Below, piece by piece: positions 24,941 through 33,426 of a DNA stretch of 38,962 bases. A program made the position numbers and the translations under genes. The notes beneath the pieces are model-generated. The model was not told the DNA's origin, did no database searches, and worked only from the letters and a program-made list of their open reading frames with translations. The stretch covers positions 368-39,329 of the forward strand of contig DIBR01000069.1 of NCBI GenBank assembly GCA_002415025.1, in the 5' to 3' direction. This stretch comes from Spongiibacteraceae bacterium UBA5047 (GTDB lineage Bacteria > Pseudomonadota > Gammaproteobacteria > Pseudomonadales > Spongiibacteraceae). The first letter of the stretch is position 1; every line of letters begins with the position of its first letter.

Positions 24941-25769
24941 ACCACACGGCTTCCAGTTGAGATTGCAGTTTGCGGGTCAGTTCAAAAGAAGAAAAGCGGA
25001 GGCAATCGAGCGCGCGAACAGGCCAGATTCCGATCAGACTATTACAGAAGAACATTTCTTGTGCCCGATATAGTTCCGGCAGCTCAACGCGGCGCACCAC
25101 CTGCGGCATTCCCAGGGATTGCGCCTGCGCCAGAATTTTCTGGCGAACCACGCCCACAACGCCAGCAGTATCCAAAGCCGGCGTTACCAGAGTGCTGCCA
25201 ACAACCAGAAACACATTGGAACTCACACCCTCAATCACCAAGCCATTGTGGGACAACATCAGGCCTTCGGGAAAATCCGTCACCGGGCGCTCTGCCCGTG
25301 CCATGACGTGTGCCAGCCGGTTATTGTGTTTAATTCCCGCAGTGGCAGCACCTTCAGGCAACCGGGTTTTACACAGATAGGAATGAATGCCCGAGCGCCA
25401 ATGGTCATGATTCGGCGCGGGTGTCCCGGCAATCTGCAGCAGGCGGTTGCAGTCTCCGGTGGCTGGGGCATAGCCACGCAATCCCGCACTTTTGCGGCTC
25501 AGCGATATGCGCAGTACCGCGTAATCAGCAGCCGGGCTATTGCCCAGAAGCGCCGCAATGTCGCGCTCTAATTCACGGCGGGGAAAATCCAGCCCCAAAC
25601 GCGTGCATCCTCCGGCAAGACGCGTCAGGTGCTCATCAAGCCAGATACACTGCCCGAGACGAACAAGAATGGTTTCAAACAAGCCATCGCCTAACGCTGC
25701 GCCCCGATCGTCCACCGGCAGTTGAGCCGTTGCTTCGCCATTACACAAAATTGCCCGACGGCTGGTCAT
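24933..25769 (-). CDS. pabC: Aminodeoxychorismate lyase
   Basis: This PLP enzyme of the fold-type IV aminotransferase family converts 4-amino-4-deoxychorismate to p-aminobenzoate and pyruvate for folate. The 278-aa protein has DDRGAALGDGLFETILV and the PLP lysine in AGIKHNNRLAHVMARAE, with SNVFLVVGSTLVTPALDTAGVVG following. The ATG overlaps the fabF stop as ATGA, indicating translational coupling. Family order fabF-pabC-mltG-tmk-holB is conserved. Confidence 0.95.
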   Translation of the reverse strand: MTSRRAILCNGEATAQLPVDDRGAALGDGLFETILVRLGQCIWLDEHLTRLAGGCTRLGLDFPRRELERDIAALLGNSPAADYAVLRISLSRKSAGLRGYAPATGDCNRLLQIAGTPAPNHDHWRSGIHSYLCKTRLPEGAATAGIKHNNRLAHVMARAERPVTDFPEGLMLSHNGLVIEGVSSNVFLVVGSTLVTPALDTAGVVGVVRQKILAQAQSLGMPQVVRRVELPELYRAQEMFFCNSLIGIWPVRALDCLRFSSFELTRKLQSQLEAVWYA

Positions 25770-27004
25770 AGCTTACCAAACAGCAAGCTACCGTTGGTGC
25801 CACCAAAGCCGAAAGAATTGGACAACGCGCGTTCAATACGAATTTCCTGAGCTTTATGAGGGACAAAGTTCAGGTCACATTCCTCAGACGGGTTGTCCAG
25901 GTTGATAGTCGGGGGAGCTAATTGATCGCGAATCGCCAGAATGGAAATAATAGCTTCAACCGCCCCTGCCGCACCGAGCAAGTGTCCGTGCATAGATTTA
26001 GTTGAGCTTATTGCCAATTTTTTGGCCGCCGCCGAAAAAACCGATTTCACCGCGCGCACCTCGGCAATATCACCCGCAGGCGTTGAAGTGCCGTGCGCAT
26101 TTATATACTGAACCTCTTCCGGCGCAACACCCCCATCGTTGAGCGCGGCTTGCATGGCCCGCGCTGCGCCGTTGCCATCTTCGGGCGGTGAGGTCATGTG
26201 AAAGGCGTCGGCACTCATTCCAAAACCCAGCAGCTCGGCGTATATAGTCGCCCCACGTGCCTTAGCAAATTCGAGCTCTTCAAGCACCAGAACTCCGGCG
26301 CCGTCACTGAGCACAAAGCCATCGCGATCGCGATCCCAGGGGCGCGAAGCCGCTTGCGGGTCATCGTTGCGAGTGGACATCGCACGCGCCGCAGCAAAGC
26401 CCCCGAGGCCGACCGGGGATGTTGCCAGCTCAGCTCCACCCACGATCATAACGTCCGCGTCGCCATAGCTAATCATGCGCCCTGCCACACCAATATTATG
26501 GGTGCCTGTTGTGCAGGCTGTGGTTATAGCGATATTGGGACCGCGCATGCCATAGCGAATGGAAAGCAGCCCCGACAGCATATTGATAATCGCACCTGGA
26601 ACAGTAAACGGGGAAAGTTTGCGAGGGCCGGTGGTGTCTAGAATCACCCGGCTTTTTTCAATCAGGTTTATGCCACCAATGCCCGAGCCAATGGCAGCGC
26701 CAACGCGGTCGGCGTTGCTTTCGTCAACGACCAGGCCGCTGTCTTCAATGGCTTGAATCGCCGCGGCCATTCCATAGTGAATAAAGGGGTCAAAGCGCTT
26801 GGCTTCTTTGAGTTCCATGTAGGGCGCAACGTCGAAATTTTTTATCGCGCCGCTTATCCGCGTAGAGAATGGGCTCGCGTCAAAACTGTCTATGGGGGCT
26901 ATACCACTCACCCCGGCTTTGACATTGCTCCAAGTATCTTCAAGATTATTGCCTAGGGGGGTCACCATGCCCATTCCCGTAACAACTACCCGCCTTCTCG
27001 ACAT
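25766..27004 (-). CDS. fabF: 3-oxoacyl-ACP synthase II
   Basis: This condensing enzyme elongates acyl-ACP with malonyl-ACP. The 412-aa protein carries Cys164 (TTACTTGTHN) and the two histidines in NAHGTSTPAGD (about 303) and SMHGHLLGAAGA (about 340). The C-terminal SNSFGFGGTNGSLLF is typical. GAGGG precedes the ATG. A terminator between acpP and fabF implies that fabF is expressed by partial read-through or from another promoter. Confidence 0.97.
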   Translation of the reverse strand: MSRRRVVVTGMGMVTPLGNNLEDTWSNVKAGVSGIAPIDSFDASPFSTRISGAIKNFDVAPYMELKEAKRFDPFIHYGMAAAIQAIEDSGLVVDESNADRVGAAIGSGIGGINLIEKSRVILDTTGPRKLSPFTVPGAIINMLSGLLSIRYGMRGPNIAITTACTTGTHNIGVAGRMISYGDADVMIVGGAELATSPVGLGGFAAARAMSTRNDDPQAASRPWDRDRDGFVLSDGAGVLVLEELEFAKARGATIYAELLGFGMSADAFHMTSPPEDGNGAARAMQAALNDGGVAPEEVQYINAHGTSTPAGDIAEVRAVKSVFSAAAKKLAISSTKSMHGHLLGAAGAVEAIISILAIRDQLAPPTINLDNPSEECDLNFVPHKAQEIRIERALSNSFGFGGTNGSLLFGKL

Positions 27005-27084
27005 AAAGCCCTCGCTACAGCCTGCTAATCATTATCTGCTTACGCGCTATTACCGGCATCAGGATCACTATAAAAGTGTCCTTC

Positions 27085-27125
27085 AAAAAAAAAGCCGCTC
27101 TATTAAACAATAGAAACGGCTTTTT
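27085..27125 (-). terminator. Terminator/attenuator between acpP and fabF
   Basis: On the minus strand AAAAAGCCG, an interrupted stem through TCTATT/AATAGA around GTTT, then CGGCT and nine T. It lies 33 nt past the acpP stop. It would limit fabF expression relative to the very abundant AcpP. Confidence 0.85.
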
Positions 27126-27157
27126 GTAGACCCATTGCGTCAGAGAGCGACGCCTGA

Positions 27158-27394
27158 TTACTGAAGGTTTTCCTTGATGTAATCAATGGCCAGCTTAACA
27201 GTTGTGATTTTTTCAGCTTCTTCGTCAGGAATTTCAGTTTCAAATTCCTCTTCAAGCGCCATCACAAGCTCAACAGTATCCAGTGAATCCGCGCCCAGAT
27301 CTTCTACGAAAGAAGCAGACTCCTGAACATCTTCTTCTTTTACGCCCAGTTGTTCTGCAACAATCTTTTTGACGCGTTCTTCAATGCTACTCAT
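27158..27394 (-). CDS. acpP: Acyl carrier protein
   Basis: This 78-aa acidic four-helix carrier holds growing acyl chains on 4'-phosphopantetheine attached to Ser37 in the motif GADSLDTVELVM. EERVKKIVAEQLGVKEEDV and PDEEAEKITTVKLAIDYI are canonical. It has its own promoter (27500-27528), a leader of about 100 nt with a good AGGAG, and a strong terminator after it, as expected for a highly expressed gene. Confidence 0.98.
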   Translation of the reverse strand: MSSIEERVKKIVAEQLGVKEEDVQESASFVEDLGADSLDTVELVMALEEEFETEIPDEEAEKITTVKLAIDYIKENLQ

Positions 27395-27499
27395 GTCGTT
27401 ATTGACTCCTAGTTAAATGAAATCGGTATTTGTCGGTTTTTACCGGGCGAATGCCCCAGCGGCAAACCGGAAAAATCTACCCGCTAGCATCAGGGCGGC

Positions 27500-27528
27500 A
27501 TTGTACCCCGTGAATTTCAATTTGTGCA
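27500..27528 (-). promoter_or_regulatory. Sigma-70 promoter of acpP
   Basis: On the minus strand TGCACA (27528-27523), a 17-nt spacer and TACAAT (27505-27500) lie about 106 nt upstream of the acpP ATG, in the gap after fabG. Confidence 0.65.
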
Positions 27529-27584
27529 CAGGATTTTGATGAATTCAGCCGATTTATGCCAAAAATACCCCGCGCAACAAATGT

Positions 27585-28322
27585 TTACGCCATATACATG
27601 CCGCCGTTGACGTGAATGGTATCGCCCGTGATATAGGCAGCAGCATCGCTCACCAAAAAGGCCACTACGCCTGCAATTTCTTCAGGCTGCCCAAGGCGCG
27701 CCAGCGGTATTTGCCCGGTCAGCGCTTCGCGCTGGGCATCCGGCAAGCCCCTGGTCATATCGGTATCGATAAATCCGGGGGCGACACTGTTGACCGTGAT
27801 ATTGCGCGAACCCACCTCGCGCGCCAATGCGCGCGAAAAACCGTTCATGCCGGCCTTGGTCGCCGCGTAGTTTGCCTGGCCTGCATTGCCCATTGAGCCG
27901 ACAACCGAACTGATATTCACAATCCGGCCCCAGCGCGCCTTGGTCATACCCCGCAAACAAGCCTTGGTGAGGCGGTACAGAGCATTGAGGTTGGTATCGA
28001 TAACATCAAACCACTCCTCGTCCTTCATCCGCATCATGATGTTGTCTTTGGTGATACCGGCGTTGTTGACCAGGACCGTCGGCGCACCAAATTGATCACT
28101 TATGGCCTTGAGTACGCTCTCGACCGAAGCCGCGTCACTGACGTTAAGCGCCATTCCACATCCGCTATTACCCGCCTCTTTCAGGTAGGCGGTAATTGCC
28201 TCAGCCCCGCCCTCGGTCGTAGCGGTGCCCACCACAATCATGCCCTGCGCGGCCAGCGCCTGCGCTATAGCCTTACCGATTCCGCGACTCGCACCGGTTA
28301 CCAGTGCCACCTTGTCTGTCAT
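27585..28322 (-). CDS. fabG: 3-oxoacyl-ACP reductase
   Basis: This NADPH-dependent short-chain dehydrogenase reduces 3-oxoacyl-ACP in fatty-acid elongation. The 245-aa protein has TGASRGIGKAIA for cofactor binding, NNAGIT, and the catalytic Ser139 (NISSVVGSMG), Tyr152 and Lys156 (YAATK). It ends in GDTIHVNGGMYMA. It lies between fabD (28 nt upstream) and acpP. Confidence 0.97.
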   Translation of the reverse strand: MTDKVALVTGASRGIGKAIAQALAAQGMIVVGTATTEGGAEAITAYLKEAGNSGCGMALNVSDAASVESVLKAISDQFGAPTVLVNNAGITKDNIMMRMKDEEWFDVIDTNLNALYRLTKACLRGMTKARWGRIVNISSVVGSMGNAGQANYAATKAGMNGFSRALAREVGSRNITVNSVAPGFIDTDMTRGLPDAQREALTGQIPLARLGQPEEIAGVVAFLVSDAAAYITGDTIHVNGGMYMA

Positions 28323-28350
28323 GTTTATCTCCTTACCTCAAAATCGATGG

Positions 28351-29289
28351 TTACAGCTCGGCGGCCAGAGCTGCGTCTACGCTGGACGGATCTTCTATAT
28401 TCAGGGAGTTCAGCGATTTGTCGATGCGCTTGTTGAGCCCGCTCAATACCTTGCCCGGTCCGCATTCCACAACCGTACCGACGCCTTGCGCTACCATGGC
28501 AGTGACGCAATCTACCCACTTCACCGGGCTGTATAGCTGACGCACCAGCAAAGCGCGAATGGCTGCCGGATCGGATTCCGTCTGACCGTGGACGTTGTGC
28601 ACAACCGGCACCGCAGGTGCGCGCCACTCGATGGCATCGATGGCCGCACTGAGTTTTTCCGCCGCGGGCTGCATCAGTGACGTATGGAAAGGCGCACTGA
28701 CCGGCAGCGGCATGGCGCGTTTTGCGCCCGCCTCTTTCAAGGCCGCAATGGCCTGATCTACCGCCGCCACATGACCGGCGATAACCACCTGCCCCGGCGC
28801 GTTAAAGTTCACGGCTTCAACGACCCCTGCCGCACTGCTTTGTTTGCAGATATCGACAATAAGCTCATCATCCAGCCCAAGCACGGCTGCCATAGCGCCT
28901 TCGCCCACCGGTACCGCCGTTTGCATAAACTGCCCGCGAGCCCGCACCAGCTTCACCGCGTCGGCGAAATCCAGACTGCCGGCGCAGACCAGCGCCGAGA
29001 ACTCACCGAGGCTGTGCCCCGCCATGTAGGCTGGCGTGACGCCACCGCGCCCCTGCCATACCCGCCACAGGGCAACGCTGGCGGTTAACAAGACGGGCTG
29101 GGTATTTTCTGTCAGGTTTAAAGCTTCCTGTTCACCGTTTTGCACCAGATCCCACATGTTGTAGCCCAGCGCCTCGGACGCCTCGTCGAAGGTCTGCGTG
29201 ACAACGGCTTCAGCTGCAGCGATTTCGGCGAGCATACCGACTTTCTGGGAACCCTGACCGGGAAATACAAAGGCCAATCCATTCGTCAT
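28351..29289 (-). CDS. fabD: Malonyl-CoA:ACP transacylase
   Basis: It loads malonyl groups from CoA onto AcpP. The 312-aa protein starts with FVFPGQGSQKVGML and has the nucleophile Ser93 in the motif GHSLGE, the malonyl-binding VRARGQFMQTAVP, and the His in SAPFHTSLM. It is downstream of plsX in the conserved cluster. Confidence 0.97.
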   Translation of the reverse strand: MTNGLAFVFPGQGSQKVGMLAEIAAAEAVVTQTFDEASEALGYNMWDLVQNGEQEALNLTENTQPVLLTASVALWRVWQGRGGVTPAYMAGHSLGEFSALVCAGSLDFADAVKLVRARGQFMQTAVPVGEGAMAAVLGLDDELIVDICKQSSAAGVVEAVNFNAPGQVVIAGHVAAVDQAIAALKEAGAKRAMPLPVSAPFHTSLMQPAAEKLSAAIDAIEWRAPAVPVVHNVHGQTESDPAAIRALLVRQLYSPVKWVDCVTAMVAQGVGTVVECGPGKVLSGLNKRIDKSLNSLNIEDPSSVDAALAAEL

Positions 29290-29329
29290 TGTTTTACCTG
29301 TCCTTTATTACGATTTGATGTTTGGATAT

Positions 29330-30325
29330 TTATTGAGCAAGCTGCCGCGCAATGCGACTGGGAAGGTCCTGATTTACCGACTGCGCCGCGTGGCGAATTG
29401 CACTGTGAAAACTTTTCTTGCTGGAGCTGCCGTGGCTTTTTACCACAACACCGCGCAAACCCAGCAGCGCCGCGCCGTTATACTGATCCGGATTGATATC
29501 TTTTTTGAAATCCCTGAGCAGTGGTTGCACAAATACACCGCTGAGCATGCCGTACCAGCTGTCACTGAATTTGCCCTTGAGCTGGCGGCTTATATAAGAT
29601 GCTGTTCCCTCGCAGACCTTGAGCGCAATATTCCCGACAAAGCCGTCACACACAATCACATCGGCCTTGTTGGAAAACAGATCAAAACCTTCGACAAAAC
29701 CGGTGTAGTTGATAGACGGCGCGCTCGCCAGAAGCTCGGCCGCAGCCTTCACCTGCTCACTGCCCTTGCCGGCCTCGTCGCCAATATTGAGCAACGCAAC
29801 ACGGGGCGACGACAACGGTTTAAGGCAACTCACCAGCGCCGAGCCCATCAGTGCAAACTGCAGCAGCTCTTCCGGGCGGCAATCCACATTGGCGCCCAAA
29901 TCCAGCATATAGGTGTCGCCCTTATCGCCGGGCAAGGGAGCGCACATGGCGGGGCGCCGTATGCCGGGCAAGGTGTCTAGCAGATACCGCCCCATGGCCA
30001 CCATCGCGCCGGTATTACCCGCACTGACAACCGCCTCAACTTCGGCATCGCGCAGCAGTTCGATGGATTTATACAGGGAGGATTGTTGTTGTTTACGCAA
30101 TGCCGTCGCGGGCTTCTCGTCCATGGCCACCACATCGGGGGCATCGACAATCGTAAACTGGTCAGGATTGATATCGCGCTTTCGACACTCACGAAGAATC
30201 GCATCGGTTTGCCCGATCAGTGTCAACTTTAGCTGGGGGTTTTCGGCTATCGCACTTGCGGCCGCCGGAAGTGAAGAGCGGAGACCGTGGTCTCCGCTCA
30301 TGGCATCTATAGCTAATTTAGGCAT
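29330..30325 (-). CDS. plsX: Phosphate acyltransferase PlsX
   Basis: It makes acyl-phosphate from acyl-ACP, feeding PlsY for phospholipid synthesis. The 331-aa protein begins LAIDAMSGDHG and contains GNTGAMVAMGRYLL, LDLGANVDCRPEEL and DVIVCDGFVGNIALKVCEGTA, all family motifs. It starts 12 nt after rpmF, with a poor ribosome-binding site, so it may depend on coupling with rpmF. Confidence 0.97.
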   Translation of the reverse strand: MPKLAIDAMSGDHGLRSSLPAAASAIAENPQLKLTLIGQTDAILRECRKRDINPDQFTIVDAPDVVAMDEKPATALRKQQQSSLYKSIELLRDAEVEAVVSAGNTGAMVAMGRYLLDTLPGIRRPAMCAPLPGDKGDTYMLDLGANVDCRPEELLQFALMGSALVSCLKPLSSPRVALLNIGDEAGKGSEQVKAAAELLASAPSINYTGFVEGFDLFSNKADVIVCDGFVGNIALKVCEGTASYISRQLKGKFSDSWYGMLSGVFVQPLLRDFKKDINPDQYNGAALLGLRGVVVKSHGSSSKKSFHSAIRHAAQSVNQDLPSRIARQLAQ

Positions 30326-30337
30326 TGCTGCCAGAAT

Positions 30338-30520
30338 TTACTCGTCGTCTTGGCCAGCGACAACTTTGCGACCACGGTAGAAACCGTCGGCAGTCACGTG
30401 GTGGCGGCGATGAGTTTCACCGCTGGTTGAATCGACAGCCAGAGCTGGACCGCTCAGGGCGTCGTGTGAACGACGCATATCCCGGCGTGACCGGCTCTTT
30501 TTGCTTTTCTGTACTGCCAT
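30338..30520 (-). CDS. rpmF: 50S ribosomal protein L32
   Basis: This 60-aa basic protein begins MAVQKSKKSRSRRDMRRSHD, with TGETHRRHH-like SGETHRRHHVTADGFYRGRKVV following. It is the non-zinc type, lacking the C-terminal Cys pairs. GAGGAG precedes the ATG. The yceD-rpmF-plsX order is conserved, coupling ribosome and lipid synthesis. Confidence 0.97.
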   Translation of the reverse strand: MAVQKSKKSRSRRDMRRSHDALSGPALAVDSTSGETHRRHHVTADGFYRGRKVVAGQDDE

Positions 30521-30539
30521 GGCTAAATGCTCCTCAGCG

Positions 30540-31061
30540 TTAATCGCTAGATTTCAAATCTCTCAGTGCGGCAAACGGGTTTTCACGTTCAACCTCACCC
30601 ACTTCCGGTTCACCGTATTCCACCGGCCCTTCGGGCTGACACTCTCCCACCGGGTGGTAATTGGTATACGGCGTTTCTATAATCAGTTCATCCTCTACCA
30701 GAGGCAGCAAATCCAGAGGCTCTTCACCGAGGATGACGGAATCCAGTCCCCGCGGCAGTGCCTTCGCCTGCTCTTCGGTCCAGACTACAGCCAATTCAAA
30801 ATTCGAATTAATCCCTAGAGGCATGGCCTTGAGGCATCGCTGGCATATCACGGACACTTCGGTTGACAGGGAGGCACTGATTCGATGAACCCAGGATTCA
30901 TCCCGAAAAAAGTGCATCTCCACATCAACTTCCCCTTCAGCATCGTGAAGCCCGGCAACAAACCGGGGAAACTCGCTGACGGGCTGAAAGCCGGAAACCC
31001 GCACATCAGTGCTCGTTAACTTCCGGGCGTCCACCTGTCGGGGCAGTAGCTGTCTTTGCAT
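30540..31061 (-). CDS. yceD: YceD/DUF177 protein, 23S rRNA accumulation protein
   Basis: This 173-aa protein is the first gene of the lipid cluster. It has the family CQRCLKAM (second Cys pair lost) and the C-terminal EDELIIETPYTNYHP (usual EDELLLALP region), with PFAALRDLK at the end. DUF177 members act in 23S rRNA maturation or accumulation. The ATG at 31061 is only 9 nt from a strong -10 box and has no Shine-Dalgarno sequence, so the mRNA is probably leaderless. Confidence 0.93.
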   Translation of the reverse strand: MQRQLLPRQVDARKLTSTDVRVSGFQPVSEFPRFVAGLHDAEGEVDVEMHFFRDESWVHRISASLSTEVSVICQRCLKAMPLGINSNFELAVVWTEEQAKALPRGLDSVILGEEPLDLLPLVEDELIIETPYTNYHPVGECQPEGPVEYGEPEVGEVERENPFAALRDLKSSD

Positions 31062-31070
31062 AGGCGCGCA

Positions 31071-31099
31071 ATCATAGGGCCGAGTCCGGGCTTTGTCAA
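31071..31099 (-). promoter_or_regulatory. Strong sigma-70 promoter of yceD-rpmF-plsX
   Basis: On the minus strand a perfect TTGACA (31099-31094), 17-nt spacer and TATGAT (31076-31071). With initiation 6-8 nt past the -10 box, transcription would start at about 31065-31063, two to four bases from the yceD ATG. Confidence 0.8.
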
Positions 31100-31131
31100 A
31101 GCAAAATCGGTTAAAATGCCCGCAAATCAGT

Positions 31132-31776
31132 ATGTTTCATCCAGACAAGCGCCGCCGGAGCCGCAGATTGACGATAACGCAGGAAAATCACGCTACCCCG
31201 CCCCTGATTCTGGCCTCCAGTTCACGCTATCGGGCCGACCTGCTCAAGCGGCTGGGGCTCACATTTTCCCAGATCAGTCCCGATATAAACGAGAACCCAC
31301 GAGCGGGAGAAACACCGGAAAAGCTCGCCTGGCGCCTGGCCACTGAAAAAGCCCGCGCGGTAGCAACAAAGCACCCGGGCAGCCTCGTTATCGGCTCCGA
31401 CCAGGTCGCCAGCCTCGACGGGATCGCTCTGGGAAAACCCGGAACAACAATAAAAGCACGCCGGCAGCTTTCACTCTGCAGCGGGAAAAGCGTGCATTTC
31501 TACACAGGCCTGTGCCTAGCCGGCCCGAATATCGGCCAACAGTGCACGTTAGTCGACACGTTCACCGTACATTTTCGCAAACTCGGCGCCGATCAAATCA
31601 GTCGTTATATAGAGAAGGAGCAACCTCTGGATTGCGCAGGCAGCTTCAAAATGGAGGGTTTGGGTATTAGCCTGTTTGAGCGGCTCGAAGGCAAAGACCC
31701 GAATTCGCTGATCGGGTTACCGTTAATCGACCTCGTCAGCTTGCTAAACCAGCGCTACGGCTTTGCCATCCCGTAG
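31132..31776 (+). CDS. Maf-family nucleotide pyrophosphatase (YceF type)
   Basis: This house-cleaning enzyme hydrolyses non-canonical nucleotides; the YceF subgroup prefers 7-methyl-GTP. PLILASSSRYRADLLKRLGL, VIGSDQVASLDG, LGKPGTTIKARRQL and the C-terminal CAGSFKMEGLGISLFERLEG match YceF strongly. A TTG start at 31093 would add 13 residues, but no ribosome-binding site supports it and it overlaps the yceD promoter; ATG 31132 (214 aa) is preferred, though it too lacks a clear Shine-Dalgarno. The basic extension before PLILASSS (about 20 residues, HPDKRRRSRR) is unusual. Its 3' end overlaps the convergent HAD gene by 22 nt. Confidence 0.88.
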   Translation: MFHPDKRRRSRRLTITQENHATPPLILASSSRYRADLLKRLGLTFSQISPDINENPRAGETPEKLAWRLATEKARAVATKHPGSLVIGSDQVASLDGIALGKPGTTIKARRQLSLCSGKSVHFYTGLCLAGPNIGQQCTLVDTFTVHFRKLGADQISRYIEKEQPLDCAGSFKMEGLGISLFERLEGKDPNSLIGLPLIDLVSLLNQRYGFAIP

Positions 31777-32414
31777 CGCTCGGCCACCAGCGGCAGCAAA
31801 GCGGAAAAATCGTCCAGGATCTGCAGCGGCTGCCAATTCGCCAGCCGCGCCGGCTCATGTACACCATAGCTGACTCCCACGCTGGGCATGCCAATTCGGT
31901 GCGCCATTTCAAGGTCGTATTCCGTGTCACCGACAAAAACCGCGCTGTTAGCATTAACTTTAAATTCTTCACATAACTGATTGAGCATCAAGGGGTTTGG
32001 TTTGGACGCTGTTTCATCGGCGCAACGCGAACCCTGAAAATAGTAGCTCATACGGAGATTGCCCAGCACGCGGTCCAAACCGCGCCGGCTCTTGCCGGTA
32101 GCCACCGCCAGCGGCACTCCCTGAGCTCGCAACCAGTCCAGCGACTCCATAACACCGGGGAAAAATTCACAGGGCGTTTGATCAGCAGCCACAAAACGAG
32201 CGGAATAGTGTTGGCGAATACTGGCCCTGAGGTCAGCAGCCTGCTCGGGATAGAGCCGGAGCAAGGCCTCATCCAGACCGAGACCGATAATATTGCGAAT
32301 ATCCGCCACGCTGCGCGGCGCAATACCGGCATCCTTCGCCGCCTGCTGCATGCAGGCAACAATTTTGCCGGTAGAGTCAATAAGCGTTCCATCCCAATCA
32401 AATATTACTAGCAA
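31755..32414 (-). CDS. HAD-superfamily phosphatase (Gph/PGPase-like)
   Basis: This 219-aa haloacid-dehalogenase-type hydrolase has motif I DWDGTLIDS (nucleophile Asp6 and acid Asp8), motif II in VATGKS, motif III Lys in ASKPNP and motif IV VGDTEYDLEMA. It resembles phosphoglycolate phosphatase-like proteins that accompany rluC in Pseudomonas-type genomes. The substrate is unknown. It starts at TTG 32414, 9 nt after rluC, with a weak GAG 7 nt before it. Confidence 0.88.
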   Translation of the reverse strand: MLVIFDWDGTLIDSTGKIVACMQQAAKDAGIAPRSVADIRNIIGLGLDEALLRLYPEQAADLRASIRQHYSARFVAADQTPCEFFPGVMESLDWLRAQGVPLAVATGKSRRGLDRVLGNLRMSYYFQGSRCADETASKPNPLMLNQLCEEFKVNANSAVFVGDTEYDLEMAHRIGMPSVGVSYGVHEPARLANWQPLQILDDFSALLPLVAERYGMAKP

Positions 32415-32423
32415 AACAATACT

Positions 32424-33374
32424 CTACTGATATTTTTTAATGTACGCATTAAGGTCATCGCTCAACTCGGCCGCCACCGAAATCCGCTCCCCATCAAGCT
32501 CAAAGCCGAGCGAGTGGGCATGCAGAAACAGGCGCTGCACGCCCTCCTTCCGAAATTGCTCGTTTACCTCATCTCGCCCGTATTTATCGTCGCCGATAAT
32601 GGGGTGCCCTGCCGCCTGACAATGAACCCGAATCTGGTGGGTGCGCCCGGTGACAGGTCTGGCTTCAACCAGTGTAGCGCCGGGAAAGCGCTGCACCACC
32701 TCAAAACGCGTCAGAGCGTACTTGCCGTCGGGATTAACCCTCACCATACGCTCACCTGACTGCAGCACGTTTTTCTCCAGGGGCAATTTCACCTGAACCT
32801 TGCGCGAGGACCAGCGCCCCTCCACCAATGCAAGATAGCGCTTATCGACACCATTTCCTCGAAGAAGCCCGTGCAAGGTCTTGAGTGTGCTTCTTTTTTT
32901 GGCCAACATCACGCAGCCTGATGTGTCCCGGTCGAGCCGATGCACGAGCTCCAGAAAGCGCTCTTCCGGGCGTATTCGACGCAGAGCTTCAATAAGCCCC
33001 ACACTGACACCACTGCCACCGTGAACAGCAAGGCCCGAGGGCTTGTTGATAATCAGCAAGCGCTCATCTTCAAACAAGATAGCCCCCTGCAGCTGCCTTG
33101 AGAGCCCATCTGATACGAAAACATCTTCCGGTGCGGTGCGCTCGGCAACCCTGATCGGCGGCACACGAACGCTGTCGCCATCCATCAATTTGTACTCCGG
33201 CTTGATGCGCCCCTTATTCACCCGCACCTCGCCCTTACGCAGGAGTCGATAGATCCGGGATTTAGGTACACCTTTCAATAGCTTGAGCAGATAGTTGTCA
33301 ATGCGCTGCCCGGCAGCCTCTTCACCGACGACCAGAACTTGTACGGACTGCTGCTTACCCGACTCACCTGACAA
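32424..33374 (-). CDS. rluC: 23S rRNA pseudouridine(955/2504/2580) synthase
   Basis: It isomerises three uridines of 23S rRNA to pseudouridine. The 316-aa protein has an S4 RNA-binding domain (about 22-80: RIDNYLLKLLKGVPKSRIYR, RKGEVRVNKGR) and the RluA-type catalytic domain with Asp148 in VHRLDRDTSG, NKPSGLAVHGGSG and RTHQIRVH. The start is TTG at 33374 with GGGAAG 7 nt upstream. It is divergent from rne, as in many gammaproteobacteria. Confidence 0.96.
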   Translation of the reverse strand: MSGESGKQQSVQVLVVGEEAAGQRIDNYLLKLLKGVPKSRIYRLLRKGEVRVNKGRIKPEYKLMDGDSVRVPPIRVAERTAPEDVFVSDGLSRQLQGAILFEDERLLIINKPSGLAVHGGSGVSVGLIEALRRIRPEERFLELVHRLDRDTSGCVMLAKKRSTLKTLHGLLRGNGVDKRYLALVEGRWSSRKVQVKLPLEKNVLQSGERMVRVNPDGKYALTRFEVVQRFPGATLVEARPVTGRTHQIRVHCQAAGHPIIGDDKYGRDEVNEQFRKEGVQRLFLHAHSLGFELDGERISVAAELSDDLNAYIKKYQ

Positions 33375-33397
33375 AATAGAACTTCCCGCCTAACTGA

Positions 33398-33426
33398 TTG
33401 AACCGACAATGGTTTACTGCTATATT
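33398..33426 (+). promoter_or_regulatory. Sigma-70 promoter of rne
   Basis: TTGAAC (33398-33403), 17-nt spacer and TATATT (33421-33426). Transcription would begin near 33433, giving a leader of about 540 nt before the rne ATG. rluC lies on the other strand just upstream. Confidence 0.7.
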
